A stretch of DNA of 24,586 nt from assembly GCA_026416655.1 (NCBI GenBank), contig JAOAES010000250.1, forward strand, positions 1 through 24,586, given 5' to 3'. The notes beneath the pieces are model-generated. The model saw only the letters and a program-made list of their open reading frames with translations, ran no database searches and was not told the DNA's origin. This stretch comes from Fimbriimonadales bacterium (GTDB lineage: Bacteria > Armatimonadota > Fimbriimonadia > Fimbriimonadales > GBS-DC). The translations under genes and the position numbers were made by a program. Each line of letters begins with the position of its first letter. The first letter of the stretch is position 1. This document shows, one piece after another, positions 1 to 7,730 of this stretch.

Positions 1-447
1 AGTCGGATGTTCGAGGCGCTGAAGAAACTGCAGGCGTGGGTCCCGATGGACGGCTATCACGATTTGGGTCCGGGCCCGCGCGTGGACGATGCGACGCGCG
101 AGTTGCGCTATGCGTTCGCCCGCTGTATGACCTGCGGCTGCTGTATGGAGGCGTGCCCGCAGTATAACGAACGTTCGGCTTTCATCGGACCCGCTCCGAT
201 TGCGCAGGCGAAGCTGTTCAACCTGCACTACGCGGGCGCGACGCTGGCAAACGAGCGACTGGAAGTGCTGACCGGACCGGAGGGCATCACAGGCTGTGGC
301 AACGCGCAAAACTGCGTGAAGGTCTGCCCGAAGGGGATACCACTCACGCGCGCGATTGCGGAGCTGCACCGCGACACGACCATCTATCGCCTGAAGAAGT
401 GGCTCGGAATCATCCCCGAGAAAGTAGTGGGCGAGGGCGCGGAATAA
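1..447 (+). CDS. sdhB: Succinate dehydrogenase / fumarate reductase iron-sulfur subunit, C-terminal part (5' truncated by window edge)
   Basis: This is the electron-transfer subunit of succinate dehydrogenase (complex II), which passes electrons from the flavin subunit to quinone. The reading frame is already open at base 1, so the gene begins outside the window. About 148 residues are visible. The C-terminal ferredoxin-like domain is intact: the cluster motif CMTCGCCMEACP is followed by CGNAQNCVKVCPKG, which together supply the cysteines for the [4Fe-4S] and [3Fe-4S] centres. The segment RMFEALKKLQAW and the following DLGPGPR resemble SdhB of Bacillus-type (subfamily with cytochrome b558) enzymes. 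The N-terminal [2Fe-2S] domain is not visible. The TAA stop shares its last A with the ATG of surE (TAATG), so the two are probably co-transcribed and translationally coupled. sdhA and sdhC would be expected to the left. Confidence 0.93.
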   Translation, partial: SRMFEALKKLQAWVPMDGYHDLGPGPRVDDATRELRYAFARCMTCGCCMEACPQYNERSAFIGPAPIAQAKLFNLHYAGATLANERLEVLTGPEGITGCGNAQNCVKVCPKGIPLTRAIAELHRDTTIYRLKKWLGIIPEKVVGEGAE

Positions 448-1283
448 TGCGCATCTTAGTGACCAACGACGATGGCGTGTACGCCGAGGGGATTCGCGCG
501 CTGGCGCAGCGGCTGAAGCCCCTCGGCGAGGTGTTTATCGTTGCGCCCGACCGCCCGCGCAGCGCGACGGGGCACTCCATCACGCTGCACAAGCCACTGC
601 GCCTGCACCGCATTCACCTACCCGACGGCTCCATCGCCTACGCCACGAACGGCACGCCCACAGATTGCGTAACGCTGGGGGCGCACGCCGTGCTGAATCA
701 TCAGGTGGACTTGGTCGTGTCGGGCATCAACGCGGGACCGAATCTCGGCTGGGATTTGACCTATTCGGGCACGATTGCGGCGGCAATTGAGGGCGCGATT
801 CACGGGATTAACGCCTTTGCGGTCTCGCTGGCGGCGGAGGAGGTGTTGCCCTTAGCCCGCGCGGAGTCGACGAACGAACCGTTCCAGAGCGAGTTGCCCC
901 CGATGCACTACGAGACCGCCGCGCTCGCCGCGCTGAACATCGCTCGCCTGCTGCGCGAACACCCGCTGCCGGAGCATACCTTCCTGAATGTGAATGTGCC
1001 GAACCTGCCCATCCACGAAATCAAGGGCTACCAGATTACCGCCCTGGGCAGGCGTCAGTACGCCGACCGAATCGAGTCGCGCGTCGACCCCGCGGGACGC
1101 CCCTACTACTGGCTCAGCGGCAGCCTTGTGGAGGAGCGCGACCAACCAGGCACGGATGTGTACGCCGTCGCGCATGGCTATGTGTCGATAACGCCCGTGC
1201 ATTTAGATTTTACGGCGTACAACCTGCTGGAACCGATGCAGGAGTGGCTGAGTAAGCTCAGATTGATTACGGACGAGGAATAA
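447..1283 (+). CDS. surE: 5'/3'-nucleotidase SurE
   Basis: SurE is a metal-dependent phosphatase that removes phosphate from nucleoside monophosphates (family knowledge); it is cytoplasmic. The protein is 278 residues, a little longer than the usual ~250. The start at 447 gives the classical N-terminus MRILVTNDDG with the metal ligands Asp8 and Asp9. Ser39 in PDRPRSATGHS and Asn95 in SGINAGPNLG are the other expected ligands. The frame stays open upstream to 399, but that extension lies inside sdhB and has no homology, so I rejected it. The purine-rich GCGAGGGCG before the ATG can serve as ribosome binding site. A short loop-like insertion around residues 132-155 separates the conserved core from the C-terminal part. 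The functional link with sdhB is only positional. Confidence 0.95.
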   Translation: MRILVTNDDGVYAEGIRALAQRLKPLGEVFIVAPDRPRSATGHSITLHKPLRLHRIHLPDGSIAYATNGTPTDCVTLGAHAVLNHQVDLVVSGINAGPNLGWDLTYSGTIAAAIEGAIHGINAFAVSLAAEEVLPLARAESTNEPFQSELPPMHYETAALAALNIARLLREHPLPEHTFLNVNVPNLPIHEIKGYQITALGRRQYADRIESRVDPAGRPYYWLSGSLVEERDQPGTDVYAVAHGYVSITPVHLDFTAYNLLEPMQEWLSKLRLITDEE

Positions 1284-1343
1284 AAAAACGCCCGAATTGT
1301 CGTCCGTGCCAGCAGGAATCGCCTACCCCACCCCGAACCTTCG

Positions 1344-1356
1344 CACCTGCGAGGTG
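1344..1356 (+). promoter_or_regulatory. Small hairpin covering the ribosome binding site of the 1364 gene
   Basis: CACCT (1344-1348) and AGGTG (1352-1356) are perfect inverted copies separated by GCG. The right arm is the Shine-Dalgarno sequence of the following gene. A weak outer extension pairs CCT/T with A/AGG (1339-1341 with 1359-1361). It could reduce translation unless ribosomes arriving from surE open it. The stem is short, so chance is quite possible. Confidence 0.25.
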
Positions 1357-1363
1357 AAAGGTG

Positions 1364-2179
1364 ATGCGTGCGGTACTGTGTCTGCTACTGGGCGCCGCGT
1401 TCGTGGGCGCGCTCGCAGAAACGGAGATTTTTCTGGCAACCTTAGCCAAGTTTGACCCCGAAGGCGACACCATCATCCTCAAACGCACGGGCAAGCCCGA
1501 TATGAACGCTACGCTCCACAAGAAGCCCCGCCTGTGGATAAACAAACAGCCTGCCGAGACCGAACAGTTCCGCCAGATGGAAGGCAAGCAGGTGATGGTG
1601 CGTGTGAGCGTGGGCACGCAAGTACGCCCCGTCGTGCGCGAAATGGCAGACCCCGACACATGGAAATGGCTCGACAAGGTGCGCCGTGGGGTGGTGAAAG
1701 GCACGTTGGTCGGCGTGGAGGACAACCACCTCGTGATGGAGCTGCCCGATAAGACGCGCTTCGCCTACCGATTCACGCCCAAGACGCGCTTCGAACGCGA
1801 CGGTAAGTCCGCCACAATCGAAGACTTCGCTGTGGGCGAGACGCTGTACCTCGCGCCACGCCTGCTGGCGAACCTCGACGTGATGTTGCTCTCCGTGAGC
1901 AACACAGAGAAAGACGCCAACATCGGGCGCGAGCGCGCGCTGCCCTCTATTCAAGGCACAATCCAGAGCATCGACCGCCAGAAAAAGACCCTGAAGGTGC
2001 TGACCCGCGCGGGCGACCTGCGCGAAATCCGCTACGATGAGAAGACCGAGTTCACCTTCAAGGGCAAAGCGGTGAAGGTGGAGCAAATCAAGCCGCCTGC
2101 CCGCGCCACCGTTCACCGAACACGCGACGAGCAAGGCAACGACTACGCCCGCAAGGTGACCATTCAGCCGCATAACTGA
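1364..2179 (+). CDS. Exported protein with three tandem beta-rich repeats (DUF5666-like), function unknown
   Basis: I do not recognise a specific family. The 271-residue product starts with a short signal peptide (MRAVLCLLLGAAFVGALA, cleavage likely after ALA), so it is probably periplasmic or secreted. The mature part can be read as three repeats of about 55-65 residues. Each begins with a (x)GT(L/I)xx(V/I)-type strand, continues with a charged strand and a T(R/E)F-type strand, and ends with a statement such as FAVGETLYLAPR or VEQIKPPARATV. This resembles the small beta-barrel repeats of DUF5666-like proteins (inference). The ATG at 1364 is chosen over the GTG at 1361 because GAGGTG (1351-1356) is spaced seven bases from it. 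The gene follows surE after 80 bases and may belong to the same transcript. Confidence 0.7.
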   Translation: MRAVLCLLLGAAFVGALAETEIFLATLAKFDPEGDTIILKRTGKPDMNATLHKKPRLWINKQPAETEQFRQMEGKQVMVRVSVGTQVRPVVREMADPDTWKWLDKVRRGVVKGTLVGVEDNHLVMELPDKTRFAYRFTPKTRFERDGKSATIEDFAVGETLYLAPRLLANLDVMLLSVSNTEKDANIGRERALPSIQGTIQSIDRQKKTLKVLTRAGDLREIRYDEKTEFTFKGKAVKVEQIKPPARATVHRTRDEQGNDYARKVTIQPHN

Positions 2180-2201
2180 CTAACAGGGCGCGTGTCACGG
2201 T

Positions 2202-3644
2202 TCATCGCCTCGGCTCCCACCGTACATGCCCATCCGCGAAGATTACGGCGCGTCCGTCAGGCAACTCCAAATGGCCTGCGACGGTTTCCGCAGGCGACTC
2301 TATATTCGCAAGGCTCTGCCCATCCAGCAGATAGCGGAAGGCGAACGCGCCGTTTACCTGAAACACCTCCTCATCCTTGATGTAGGGCGAAAGGGCAAGC
2401 GCGACGAACTCGTCGTCAAAGCGGGGAGGGAACAGCTCGTCGTAATCCTGCGCGTACATCAACAATGCATTCGCAATCTGCTTTGCGTTCCGCATATGCC
2501 GCGCCTTTTCCAGCCGCTCTTTCAGGGTGCGGGCTTGCTCAGCGTCGAGACGGATGAGCGGGCGGAAGAACGCTGCGCCATGCACCACATAGAGGAGCGC
2601 ATCGCCTTGCGGGGAGACCTCCACCAGGTTCGACTCGGCGGCGAGTAGCGTGCCCTGCTCGCCTTCCATCAGCCATGCTGTCTCGGTTCTACCGCACATC
2701 CCCGCGCTCTGCACCCGCGTGCGGGCATACTTCACGCTCGGCTTGGCAGCTTGGCTGTGCTGGTAGCCCTGTTCTCCAAACCAGATTGCCTGTGCCTCCT
2801 CCTCTTTGATAGGCTGCACTCCGTTTGTGCGCGGGTTCCAGAGCAGCGACTGATATTCCGGGTGGGCTATCTCTTTGCCCTCGTCATCGTACAGGGCGTC
2901 TTTGACCATGTAGGAAACCATTAGACGCTTGCCGTCAGCATGCCAGTAGGAGGAACTGTCCAATCCATGGTAGCGCACTTGCGGACTAATTTGAGGCAAC
3001 ACAGGGCGCGTCGCGCCCAACCGCCCACCTGCCAAGATGGGCGCATAGGCAAGCTCCTGCTTCGGTGTAGCGGGGTCATCCACGCTCCAAACTAAGTAGC
3101 GTGCAGCGTCTTCAGGCGGGGCTAACACAAACGCTTCCTTGAAACGACCCAGTTTCACCACGCGCCCGCCCGGCGTCGCGTAGTAAACGCTATACCATAT
3201 CTCCTCACCCCTCTCAACACGCTCGTCCTCTTTCACCGTGAACACACAAGCAGGGGTATCGGTGAAAAAGGCAACCTGCGCCAACGTTTCTGTGAACTCA
3301 TGGACGTGCGTCTTGCTCGATACCCACGCTACGCTCAGATGCTTCGTCTTTCGGCTCCAAATCAGCACGCGACTTTGCGCCTCAAGTCCCTCTTCACTAT
3401 CCAGCTGGGGAATGACCTGTCTCAACACGGCGTAGCTGCCGTCGGGCGACCACTCAATCCGCTGAATAAACGGCGGCGCAACGAGCTCGGGCGGGGGCAA
3501 AATATAGCCGCCTTGTTCGGTAAGCAGCGTTTTCAGATGGAACTTCTCTTCCGCAGTTTGAAGGTCGTTTACCTGTTCCAACCATCCCAAGGTCAACAAG
3601 CCTGCTACTGCTGTTATTCCGAGCATCATGATGAGACTTTTCAT
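2202..3644 (-). CDS. Membrane-anchored propeller-like protein fused to a pilin-type (DUF1559 / H-X9-DG) C-terminal domain
   Basis: The product is 480 residues. An N-terminal hydrophobic segment (about residues 4-20) is a signal anchor. The middle part contains WSPDGSYAVLRQ and further WD/TolB-like strands, suggesting a propeller (inference). The last ~103 residues look like the globular part of Armatimonadota and Planctomycetes pilin-like proteins: RNAKQIANALLMYAQDYDE near residue 385, PYIKDEEVF, and the end motif GRAVIFADGHVRW. The prepilin signature (GFTLIELL) is absent, so this is not a normal pilin. ATG at 3644 is preferred because AGGTG lies six bases upstream; GTG 3653 and ATG 3650 are alternatives. 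It lies 110 bases downstream of the SDR gene on the same strand, with no promoter-like box of its own that I could see, so it is probably in that transcript. It converges on the 1364-2179 gene with a 22-base gap. Confidence 0.75.
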   Translation of the reverse strand: MKSLIMMLGITAVAGLLTLGWLEQVNDLQTAEEKFHLKTLLTEQGGYILPPPELVAPPFIQRIEWSPDGSYAVLRQVIPQLDSEEGLEAQSRVLIWSRKTKHLSVAWVSSKTHVHEFTETLAQVAFFTDTPACVFTVKEDERVERGEEIWYSVYYATPGGRVVKLGRFKEAFVLAPPEDAARYLVWSVDDPATPKQELAYAPILAGGRLGATRPVLPQISPQVRYHGLDSSSYWHADGKRLMVSYMVKDALYDDEGKEIAHPEYQSLLWNPRTNGVQPIKEEEAQAIWFGEQGYQHSQAAKPSVKYARTRVQSAGMCGRTETAWLMEGEQGTLLAAESNLVEVSPQGDALLYVVHGAAFFRPLIRLDAEQARTLKERLEKARHMRNAKQIANALLMYAQDYDELFPPRFDDEFVALALSPYIKDEEVFQVNGAFAFRYLLDGQSLANIESPAETVAGHLELPDGRAVIFADGHVRWEPRR

Positions 3645-3763
3645 GCGCATCACCTGCGTTTCTTTTTTGGAAATCTTCCTGCATTTCTGCTGCGAGCAAA
3701 TCTTTAGACGCTTAGAAACAGTTTCGGTAACTCGGATGGCATGCGCCGCTGTGAACGCTTTGC

Positions 3764-4540
3764 CTACAGGTCTTCCAGCGCCAGGCTCGATTCGGGCAAC
3801 ACCTGCCCCCCGTCGACAATGAGCGTCTGTCCAGTGATGTAGGATGCCTCGTCGGAAGCGAAGAACAACGCGGCGTATGCCACATCCTCCGGCTTGCCCA
3901 GCCGTTTGAAGGGGATAACCGCCTCCATCTTACGCCGGTATTCCTCGCCAATCTCCCCTAATCCTTCAGTCGCGATATTGCCGGGCAAGAGGGCGTTGAT
4001 GGTAATGCCATACTTCGCCAGTTCAATCGCCGCCGAACGCATAAAGCCCAGCATGCCCGCTTTCGTTGCACCGTAATGCGCCCAGCCCGGGAATCCTGTA
4101 ATCGGACCTGTGATGGAAGAGGTCAGGATAATACGCCCATGCGCCGACTGCTTGAGCGACGGGAGGAACGCCTTGATGGTGAAAAACATCCCCTTCAAGT
4201 TCACGCGATGTACCGTATCCCAATCGGTTTCGGTCATCGTCTCCAGAAACGCCTGCGGATAGATTCCCGCGTTGCAACAGAGGATGTCCACGCCCCCAAA
4301 GGCGTTTTGAACCTGCGTCGCCGCCGATTCCAGCGAGGTAAGGTTGCCGACATCCGCTTGCACAAAAATCGCCTCGCCACCGCGCTCGCGAATCGCCTGA
4401 GCCGCGGCGTTTCCTGCAGCTGCGTCGATGTCCAACAAAGCGACTCGCGCACTGTGCGCCGCGAACTGCTGCGCCATCGCTTTGCCAATCCCCTTCGACG
4501 CTCCTGTAATCACCGCCACACGCCCGCTGAAGTTCATCAT
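3764..4540 (-). CDS. Short-chain dehydrogenase/reductase (SDR, FabG-like)
   Basis: This is a classical SDR of 258 residues that uses NAD(H) or NADP(H) to oxidise or reduce an alcohol/ketone pair. The Rossmann motif is TGASKGIG (residues 12-19), and Asp37 at the end of the second strand suggests NAD(H) preference (inference). NAG is at 90-92. The catalytic tetrad is Asn114, Ser142, Tyr156 and Lys160 (YGATK). The C-terminus has the usual ITGQTLIVDGGQ. Many such proteins are labelled FabG or glucose 1-dehydrogenase, but the substrate cannot be told from sequence. No good Shine-Dalgarno precedes either ATG (4540 or 4537). The octamer GGTAGAAT lies 13 bases upstream and overlaps the end of galT, so the gene probably has its own promoter. 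Its position next to galT hints at sugar metabolism but does not prove it. Confidence 0.92.
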   Translation of the reverse strand: MMNFSGRVAVITGASKGIGKAMAQQFAAHSARVALLDIDAAAGNAAAQAIRERGGEAIFVQADVGNLTSLESAATQVQNAFGGVDILCCNAGIYPQAFLETMTETDWDTVHRVNLKGMFFTIKAFLPSLKQSAHGRIILTSSITGPITGFPGWAHYGATKAGMLGFMRSAAIELAKYGITINALLPGNIATEGLGEIGEEYRRKMEAVIPFKRLGKPEDVAYAALFFASDEASYITGQTLIVDGGQVLPESSLALEDL

Positions 4541-4553
4541 CGTCGTTCAGTCA

Positions 4554-4561
4554 ATTCTACC
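4554..4561 (-). promoter_or_regulatory. Promoter -10-like octamer GGTAGAAT before the SDR gene
   Basis: GGTAGAAT reads toward the SDR gene and ends 13 bases before its first ATG. It matches the GGTANNNT element found before most lead genes in this window. No TTGACA-like box is visible about 17 bases upstream. Confidence 0.5.
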
Positions 4562-5545
4562 TCACGCGTTAGGCTTGATATCTAACTCCATGAGGGCAGC
4601 CGCCGTCTCTTCAGGGAGTGTGTCGTTGATGAATACTCCCGCGCCCGATTCGGAGCCTGCCAGATATTTCAGCTTATCGCGGGTGCGGTAGGGCGGATAG
4701 AACTCGATGTGAAACTGCCAGTACGGATGTTCGGCGCCGTCGGTGGGACGCGGGTGCTGTGCCATCACGTAGGGCATCGAGAACCCCCAGAGTGCGTCGT
4801 AGCGTTGCAGCGTGTCCTTCAGAATCCGCGCCAGTCCCGCGATTTCTGCGTCGGTCAGGTCCAGCAGGTCACGCCGCGCCGCCTCAGGTACAAGATCCAG
4901 CTCATACGGATACCGCGCGAAGAACGGCACGAACGCAACCCATCCGTCCATTCGCCGCACGATACGCCTGCCGTCTTCCAGCTCAAGCTGTACGATTTCC
5001 CGCAACAGATTCCCGCCAGTGGCGTCGTGATGGCGGCGCATGGCGTCCAGCTCCCGCTCGATTTTCGGAGGGATAAACGGATAGGCGTAAATCTGCCCGT
5101 GCGGATGGCTTAGCGTCACGCCGATTTCGCGCCCTTTGTTCTCAAAGATAAACACATACTGCACCTCTGGGCGCGCGCCCAGTTCGGCGTAGCGGTCGCG
5201 CCAGACGCGAATTAACTGCTCAATCCGCTCTACGGGCAAATCCGCAAGCGTGGCATCGTGGTCGGGGGTGTAAAGCACCACCTCGCATACGCCGTGGGAG
5301 GGCATCACCGGCGAGAAAGGGGTCGGCGCGACGGCGGGCACAGGCGGCTCGCGCAGCAACGAGGGGAACCGATTCTCGAACACGACAATCTCGTAGGTCG
5401 GCTCAGGCACTTCCGTAGGGTAACCACCGGGCTGAGAGGGACACAGGGGGCAATACTCCGGCGGTGGGTGGAATGTGCGTTCCTGACGGTGCGTCGCCGT
5501 GATGACCCACTCCTGCAACAGCGGATGCCAGCGCAACTCGGACAT
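4562..5545 (-). CDS. galT: Galactose-1-phosphate uridylyltransferase
   Basis: GalT exchanges UMP between UDP-glucose and galactose 1-phosphate in the Leloir pathway. The protein has 327 residues, normal for the family. The active-site motif HPHGQ is at 147-151, with His149 as the nucleophile that carries UMP. The zinc-site cysteines CPLC are at 32-35, and the motif FENRFPSL (56-63) is typical. The C-terminal HFEFYPP-like strand is present as HIEFYPP. The start ATG at 5545 gives MSELRWHPLLQEWV, the usual N-terminus. No galK or galE lies in the window. There is no Shine-Dalgarno sequence; GGTATCTT ends eight bases before the ATG, suggesting a leaderless or near-leaderless message. It shares an upstream region with the divergent thioredoxin/NHL gene. 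Confidence 0.95.
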   Translation of the reverse strand: MSELRWHPLLQEWVITATHRQERTFHPPPEYCPLCPSQPGGYPTEVPEPTYEIVVFENRFPSLLREPPVPAVAPTPFSPVMPSHGVCEVVLYTPDHDATLADLPVERIEQLIRVWRDRYAELGARPEVQYVFIFENKGREIGVTLSHPHGQIYAYPFIPPKIERELDAMRRHHDATGGNLLREIVQLELEDGRRIVRRMDGWVAFVPFFARYPYELDLVPEAARRDLLDLTDAEIAGLARILKDTLQRYDALWGFSMPYVMAQHPRPTDGAEHPYWQFHIEFYPPYRTRDKLKYLAGSESGAGVFINDTLPEETAAALMELDIKPNA

Positions 5546-5553
5546 GCAGGAAT

Positions 5554-5561
5554 AAGATACC
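5554..5561 (-). promoter_or_regulatory. Promoter -10-like octamer GGTATCTT before galT
   Basis: GGTATCTT on the minus strand ends eight bases from the galT ATG. Transcription from it would begin at or almost at the start codon. It is one of the GGTANNNT series. Confidence 0.5.
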
Positions 5562-5575
5562 CCGAACGGTGGGCA

Positions 5576-5583
5576 GGTATAAT
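5576..5583 (+). promoter_or_regulatory. Distal promoter-like octamer GGTATAAT in the galT / thioredoxin-NHL intergenic region
   Basis: This is a perfect TATAAT preceded by GG, pointing toward the thioredoxin/NHL gene 140 bases away. A near-palindrome (5584-5597) sits immediately downstream, where transcription should start. Confidence 0.5.
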
Positions 5584-5597
5584 TTCTTCGCGAAAAA
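5584..5597. promoter_or_regulatory. Near-palindrome TTCTTCGCGAAAAA after the distal promoter box
   Basis: The core TTCGCGAA (5587-5594) is a perfect palindrome, and TT/AA at the edges extend it to 12 of 14 matching positions. Its place at the predicted transcription start fits a repressor operator (inference). Confidence 0.3.
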
Positions 5598-5707
5598 CGC
5601 TCAAGGGGCAGTCAAGGGACACGGCGACTCGGTGCGTTCATGGCTGGAATCGATGCGCGCTGCCGATGTGCGTATCCAACGTGAAAAAGCACAGAGCCTC
5701 TCCGACA

Positions 5708-5715
5708 GGTACAAT
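5708..5715 (+). promoter_or_regulatory. Proximal promoter -10-like octamer GGTACAAT before the thioredoxin-NHL gene
   Basis: GGTACAAT ends nine bases before the ATG at 5725. No -35 consensus is seen, and there is no clear Shine-Dalgarno sequence between the box and the start codon. Confidence 0.55.
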
Positions 5716-5724
5716 ACTCCCACT

Positions 5725-7701
5725 ATGAAACTCAGCGTTGCGATACTGGCACTGGTGAGTATCGCGGCGGTTGCGCTGTGGCAGATTTTCTGGCGCAGCA
5801 CTCCGCGTATCCCACAGGAGGGTTCAAAAATGGAAGGTACAGTCAACGCCCCCGATTTCCCCGAGGGTTTGCAGTGGCTCAACACTGACCGCCCACTGAG
5901 CCTGCGCGAACTTCGCGGCAAAGTCGTGCTGCTCGACTTCTGGACCTACTGCTGTATCAACTGCATGCACATCCTGCCCGACCTGAAAAAACTGGAACGC
6001 AAATACGCCGACGAGCTGGTGGTGATTGGCGTCCACTCCGCCAAGTTTTTCACCGAGCAGGAGACCGAGAACATCCGTCAGGCGATTCTGCGCTACGATA
6101 TCGAACACCCCGTCGTGAACGACAATCAGATGATAGTGTGGCAGCAGTACGCCGTGCGCGCGTGGCCCACGCTGGTACTGATCGACCCCAGTGGGAAGAT
6201 TGTAGGCTACCACTCCGGCGAGGGGATCTATGACATTTTCGACCGCGCGATTGCCGAGACCATCCGCACTGCCGAAGCCAAAGGCACCCTCAAGCGGGGA
6301 CCGTTGAACCTGAAACTGGAACGCGACAAGGAAGCCCGAACGGTGTTGCGCTTCCCCGGCAAAGTGCTTGCCGACGAACGCACCAATCGCCTGTTCATCG
6401 CCGACTCGAACCACCATCGTGTTCTGGTCGTCTCGTTGAAGGACAACACCATCGAGATGGTAATCGGTTCAGGCGCGATGGGGCTGGAAGACGGCGCGTT
6501 CGAGAAGGCACGGTTCAACAACCCGCAGGGGATGGCGTATGACCCCAACGCCGACGCGCTCTATATCGCCGACACCGACAATCACGCGATTCGCAAAGCC
6601 GACCTGCGCAAGCGCACGGTCGAGACCCTTGCAGGCACAGGCGAACAGAGCCGCGCTTACCCGCCCCGCCCCGGTCAGGGACGCGAGACTGCGCTGAACT
6701 CGCCGTGGGATGTCGTGCTGGTGGGCGACATGCTCTATATCGCGATGGCAGGCTCGCACCAGCTCTGGCGCCTGAACCTGAAAACGCTGGAAGCGGAGCC
6801 GCACGCAGGCACGGGACGCGAAGCCTGCATCGACGGCAGCTTGCGCACCTGCGCCCTCGCACAGCCTTCGGGCATCGTCACGGACGGCAAGAAACTCTAC
6901 TTTGCCGACAGCGAGGTGAGCTGTATCCGCGCCGCCGATATCGCCCCCAACGGCAAGATGGAGACGCTGGTCGGGGGCGACCTGTTTGAGTTCGGCGATG
7001 TGGACAGCTTCGGGCGAGAAGCGCGCCTGCAACACCCGCTCGGCGTGGTCTATGTAGAGGGCGTCCTCTATGTCGCCGATACCTACAATAACAAAATCAA
7101 ACGCCTCGACCCGCGCACACGCCGCATCGAGACCTTCTTGGGCACGGGCGCCGCAGGCGCACGCGACGGCGACAACCCCACCTTTGATGAGCCGGGCGGA
7201 CTCAGCTACGCGCACGGCAAACTCTACATCGCCGATACCAACAACCACTTGATCCGCGTCGCCGATTTGAAAACGAAGCGCGTGGAGACCCTGCAACTGC
7301 GCGGCTTGGAGGCGGCACAGCCGCCTGCGCTGCACCGTCAACTACCGACGGAAACCCTCTCATCCGTCTCCGTGAACACGCGCACGCCCACCCTGACGCT
7401 GCAAGTCCGCCTGCCCCAAGGGCATAAACTGAACCCCAACGCAAAGTCGCAGGCGCGAATCGAGGCGCAGGGCGCAGCTGTGCAGGACAAAACGGAATTG
7501 ATTGTGCCCATCGAGACACTTCAAACGACCCTGCCGGTGCAACTCACGGCGAAACGCGCAACGTTGAACCTGCACCTGCTGCTTTACCACTGCCGCGAGG
7601 GGCAGGAAGGGCTATGCTACCTCTACGAGAAGCGTCTGACTATGCCACTCCAGCAAGGCACGGGAACAGACTCTATCGCGATTACAGTGGAGGTTCGATG
7701 A
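5725..7701 (+). CDS. Membrane-anchored thioredoxin-like / NHL-repeat protein (NHLRC2 type)
   Basis: The 658-residue protein has a hydrophobic N-terminal anchor (residues 4-23). It is followed by a TlpA-like thioredoxin fold (about 40-180) with the motif YCCINC, whose pair Cys77-Ile-Asn-Cys80 replaces the usual CxxC of thioredoxin. The CCINC form is the hallmark of NHLRC2-like proteins. Then come six NHL propeller blades with repeated (Y/F)IADTxNHxIR-type strands, and a beta-rich C-terminal domain (about 545-658). The domain order matches NHLRC2 of animals and its bacterial homologues, whose function in bacteria is not settled. The frame is open upstream to 5569, but ATG 5725 begins a good signal anchor and lies nine bases after a promoter-like box, so the longer form is unlikely. 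It converges on the JAMM gene at a shared hairpin. Confidence 0.9.
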   Translation: MKLSVAILALVSIAAVALWQIFWRSTPRIPQEGSKMEGTVNAPDFPEGLQWLNTDRPLSLRELRGKVVLLDFWTYCCINCMHILPDLKKLERKYADELVVIGVHSAKFFTEQETENIRQAILRYDIEHPVVNDNQMIVWQQYAVRAWPTLVLIDPSGKIVGYHSGEGIYDIFDRAIAETIRTAEAKGTLKRGPLNLKLERDKEARTVLRFPGKVLADERTNRLFIADSNHHRVLVVSLKDNTIEMVIGSGAMGLEDGAFEKARFNNPQGMAYDPNADALYIADTDNHAIRKADLRKRTVETLAGTGEQSRAYPPRPGQGRETALNSPWDVVLVGDMLYIAMAGSHQLWRLNLKTLEAEPHAGTGREACIDGSLRTCALAQPSGIVTDGKKLYFADSEVSCIRAADIAPNGKMETLVGGDLFEFGDVDSFGREARLQHPLGVVYVEGVLYVADTYNNKIKRLDPRTRRIETFLGTGAAGARDGDNPTFDEPGGLSYAHGKLYIADTNNHLIRVADLKTKRVETLQLRGLEAAQPPALHRQLPTETLSSVSVNTRTPTLTLQVRLPQGHKLNPNAKSQARIEAQGAAVQDKTELIVPIETLQTTLPVQLTAKRATLNLHLLLYHCREGQEGLCYLYEKRLTMPLQQGTGTDSIAITVEVR

Positions 7702-7730
7702 GCGAGCCGGTGTCCAGATGATTGGCAGTC

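Noticed and set aside
1442..2173. 243-residue open frame opposite the three-repeat exported protein
   Set aside because: No start signals or recognisable domain; the plus-strand gene has a signal peptide and ribosome binding site.
5640..5684. Possible 14-residue leader peptide (MAGIDARCRCAYPT) between the two promoter boxes
   Set aside because: No ribosome binding site, no run of regulatory codons and no terminator/antiterminator structure that I can see.
6469..7341. 290-residue open frame on the minus strand opposite the NHL region
   Set aside because: It is the shadow of the real NHL coding frame in GC-rich DNA. The product has no family motifs and no promoter or ribosome binding site.
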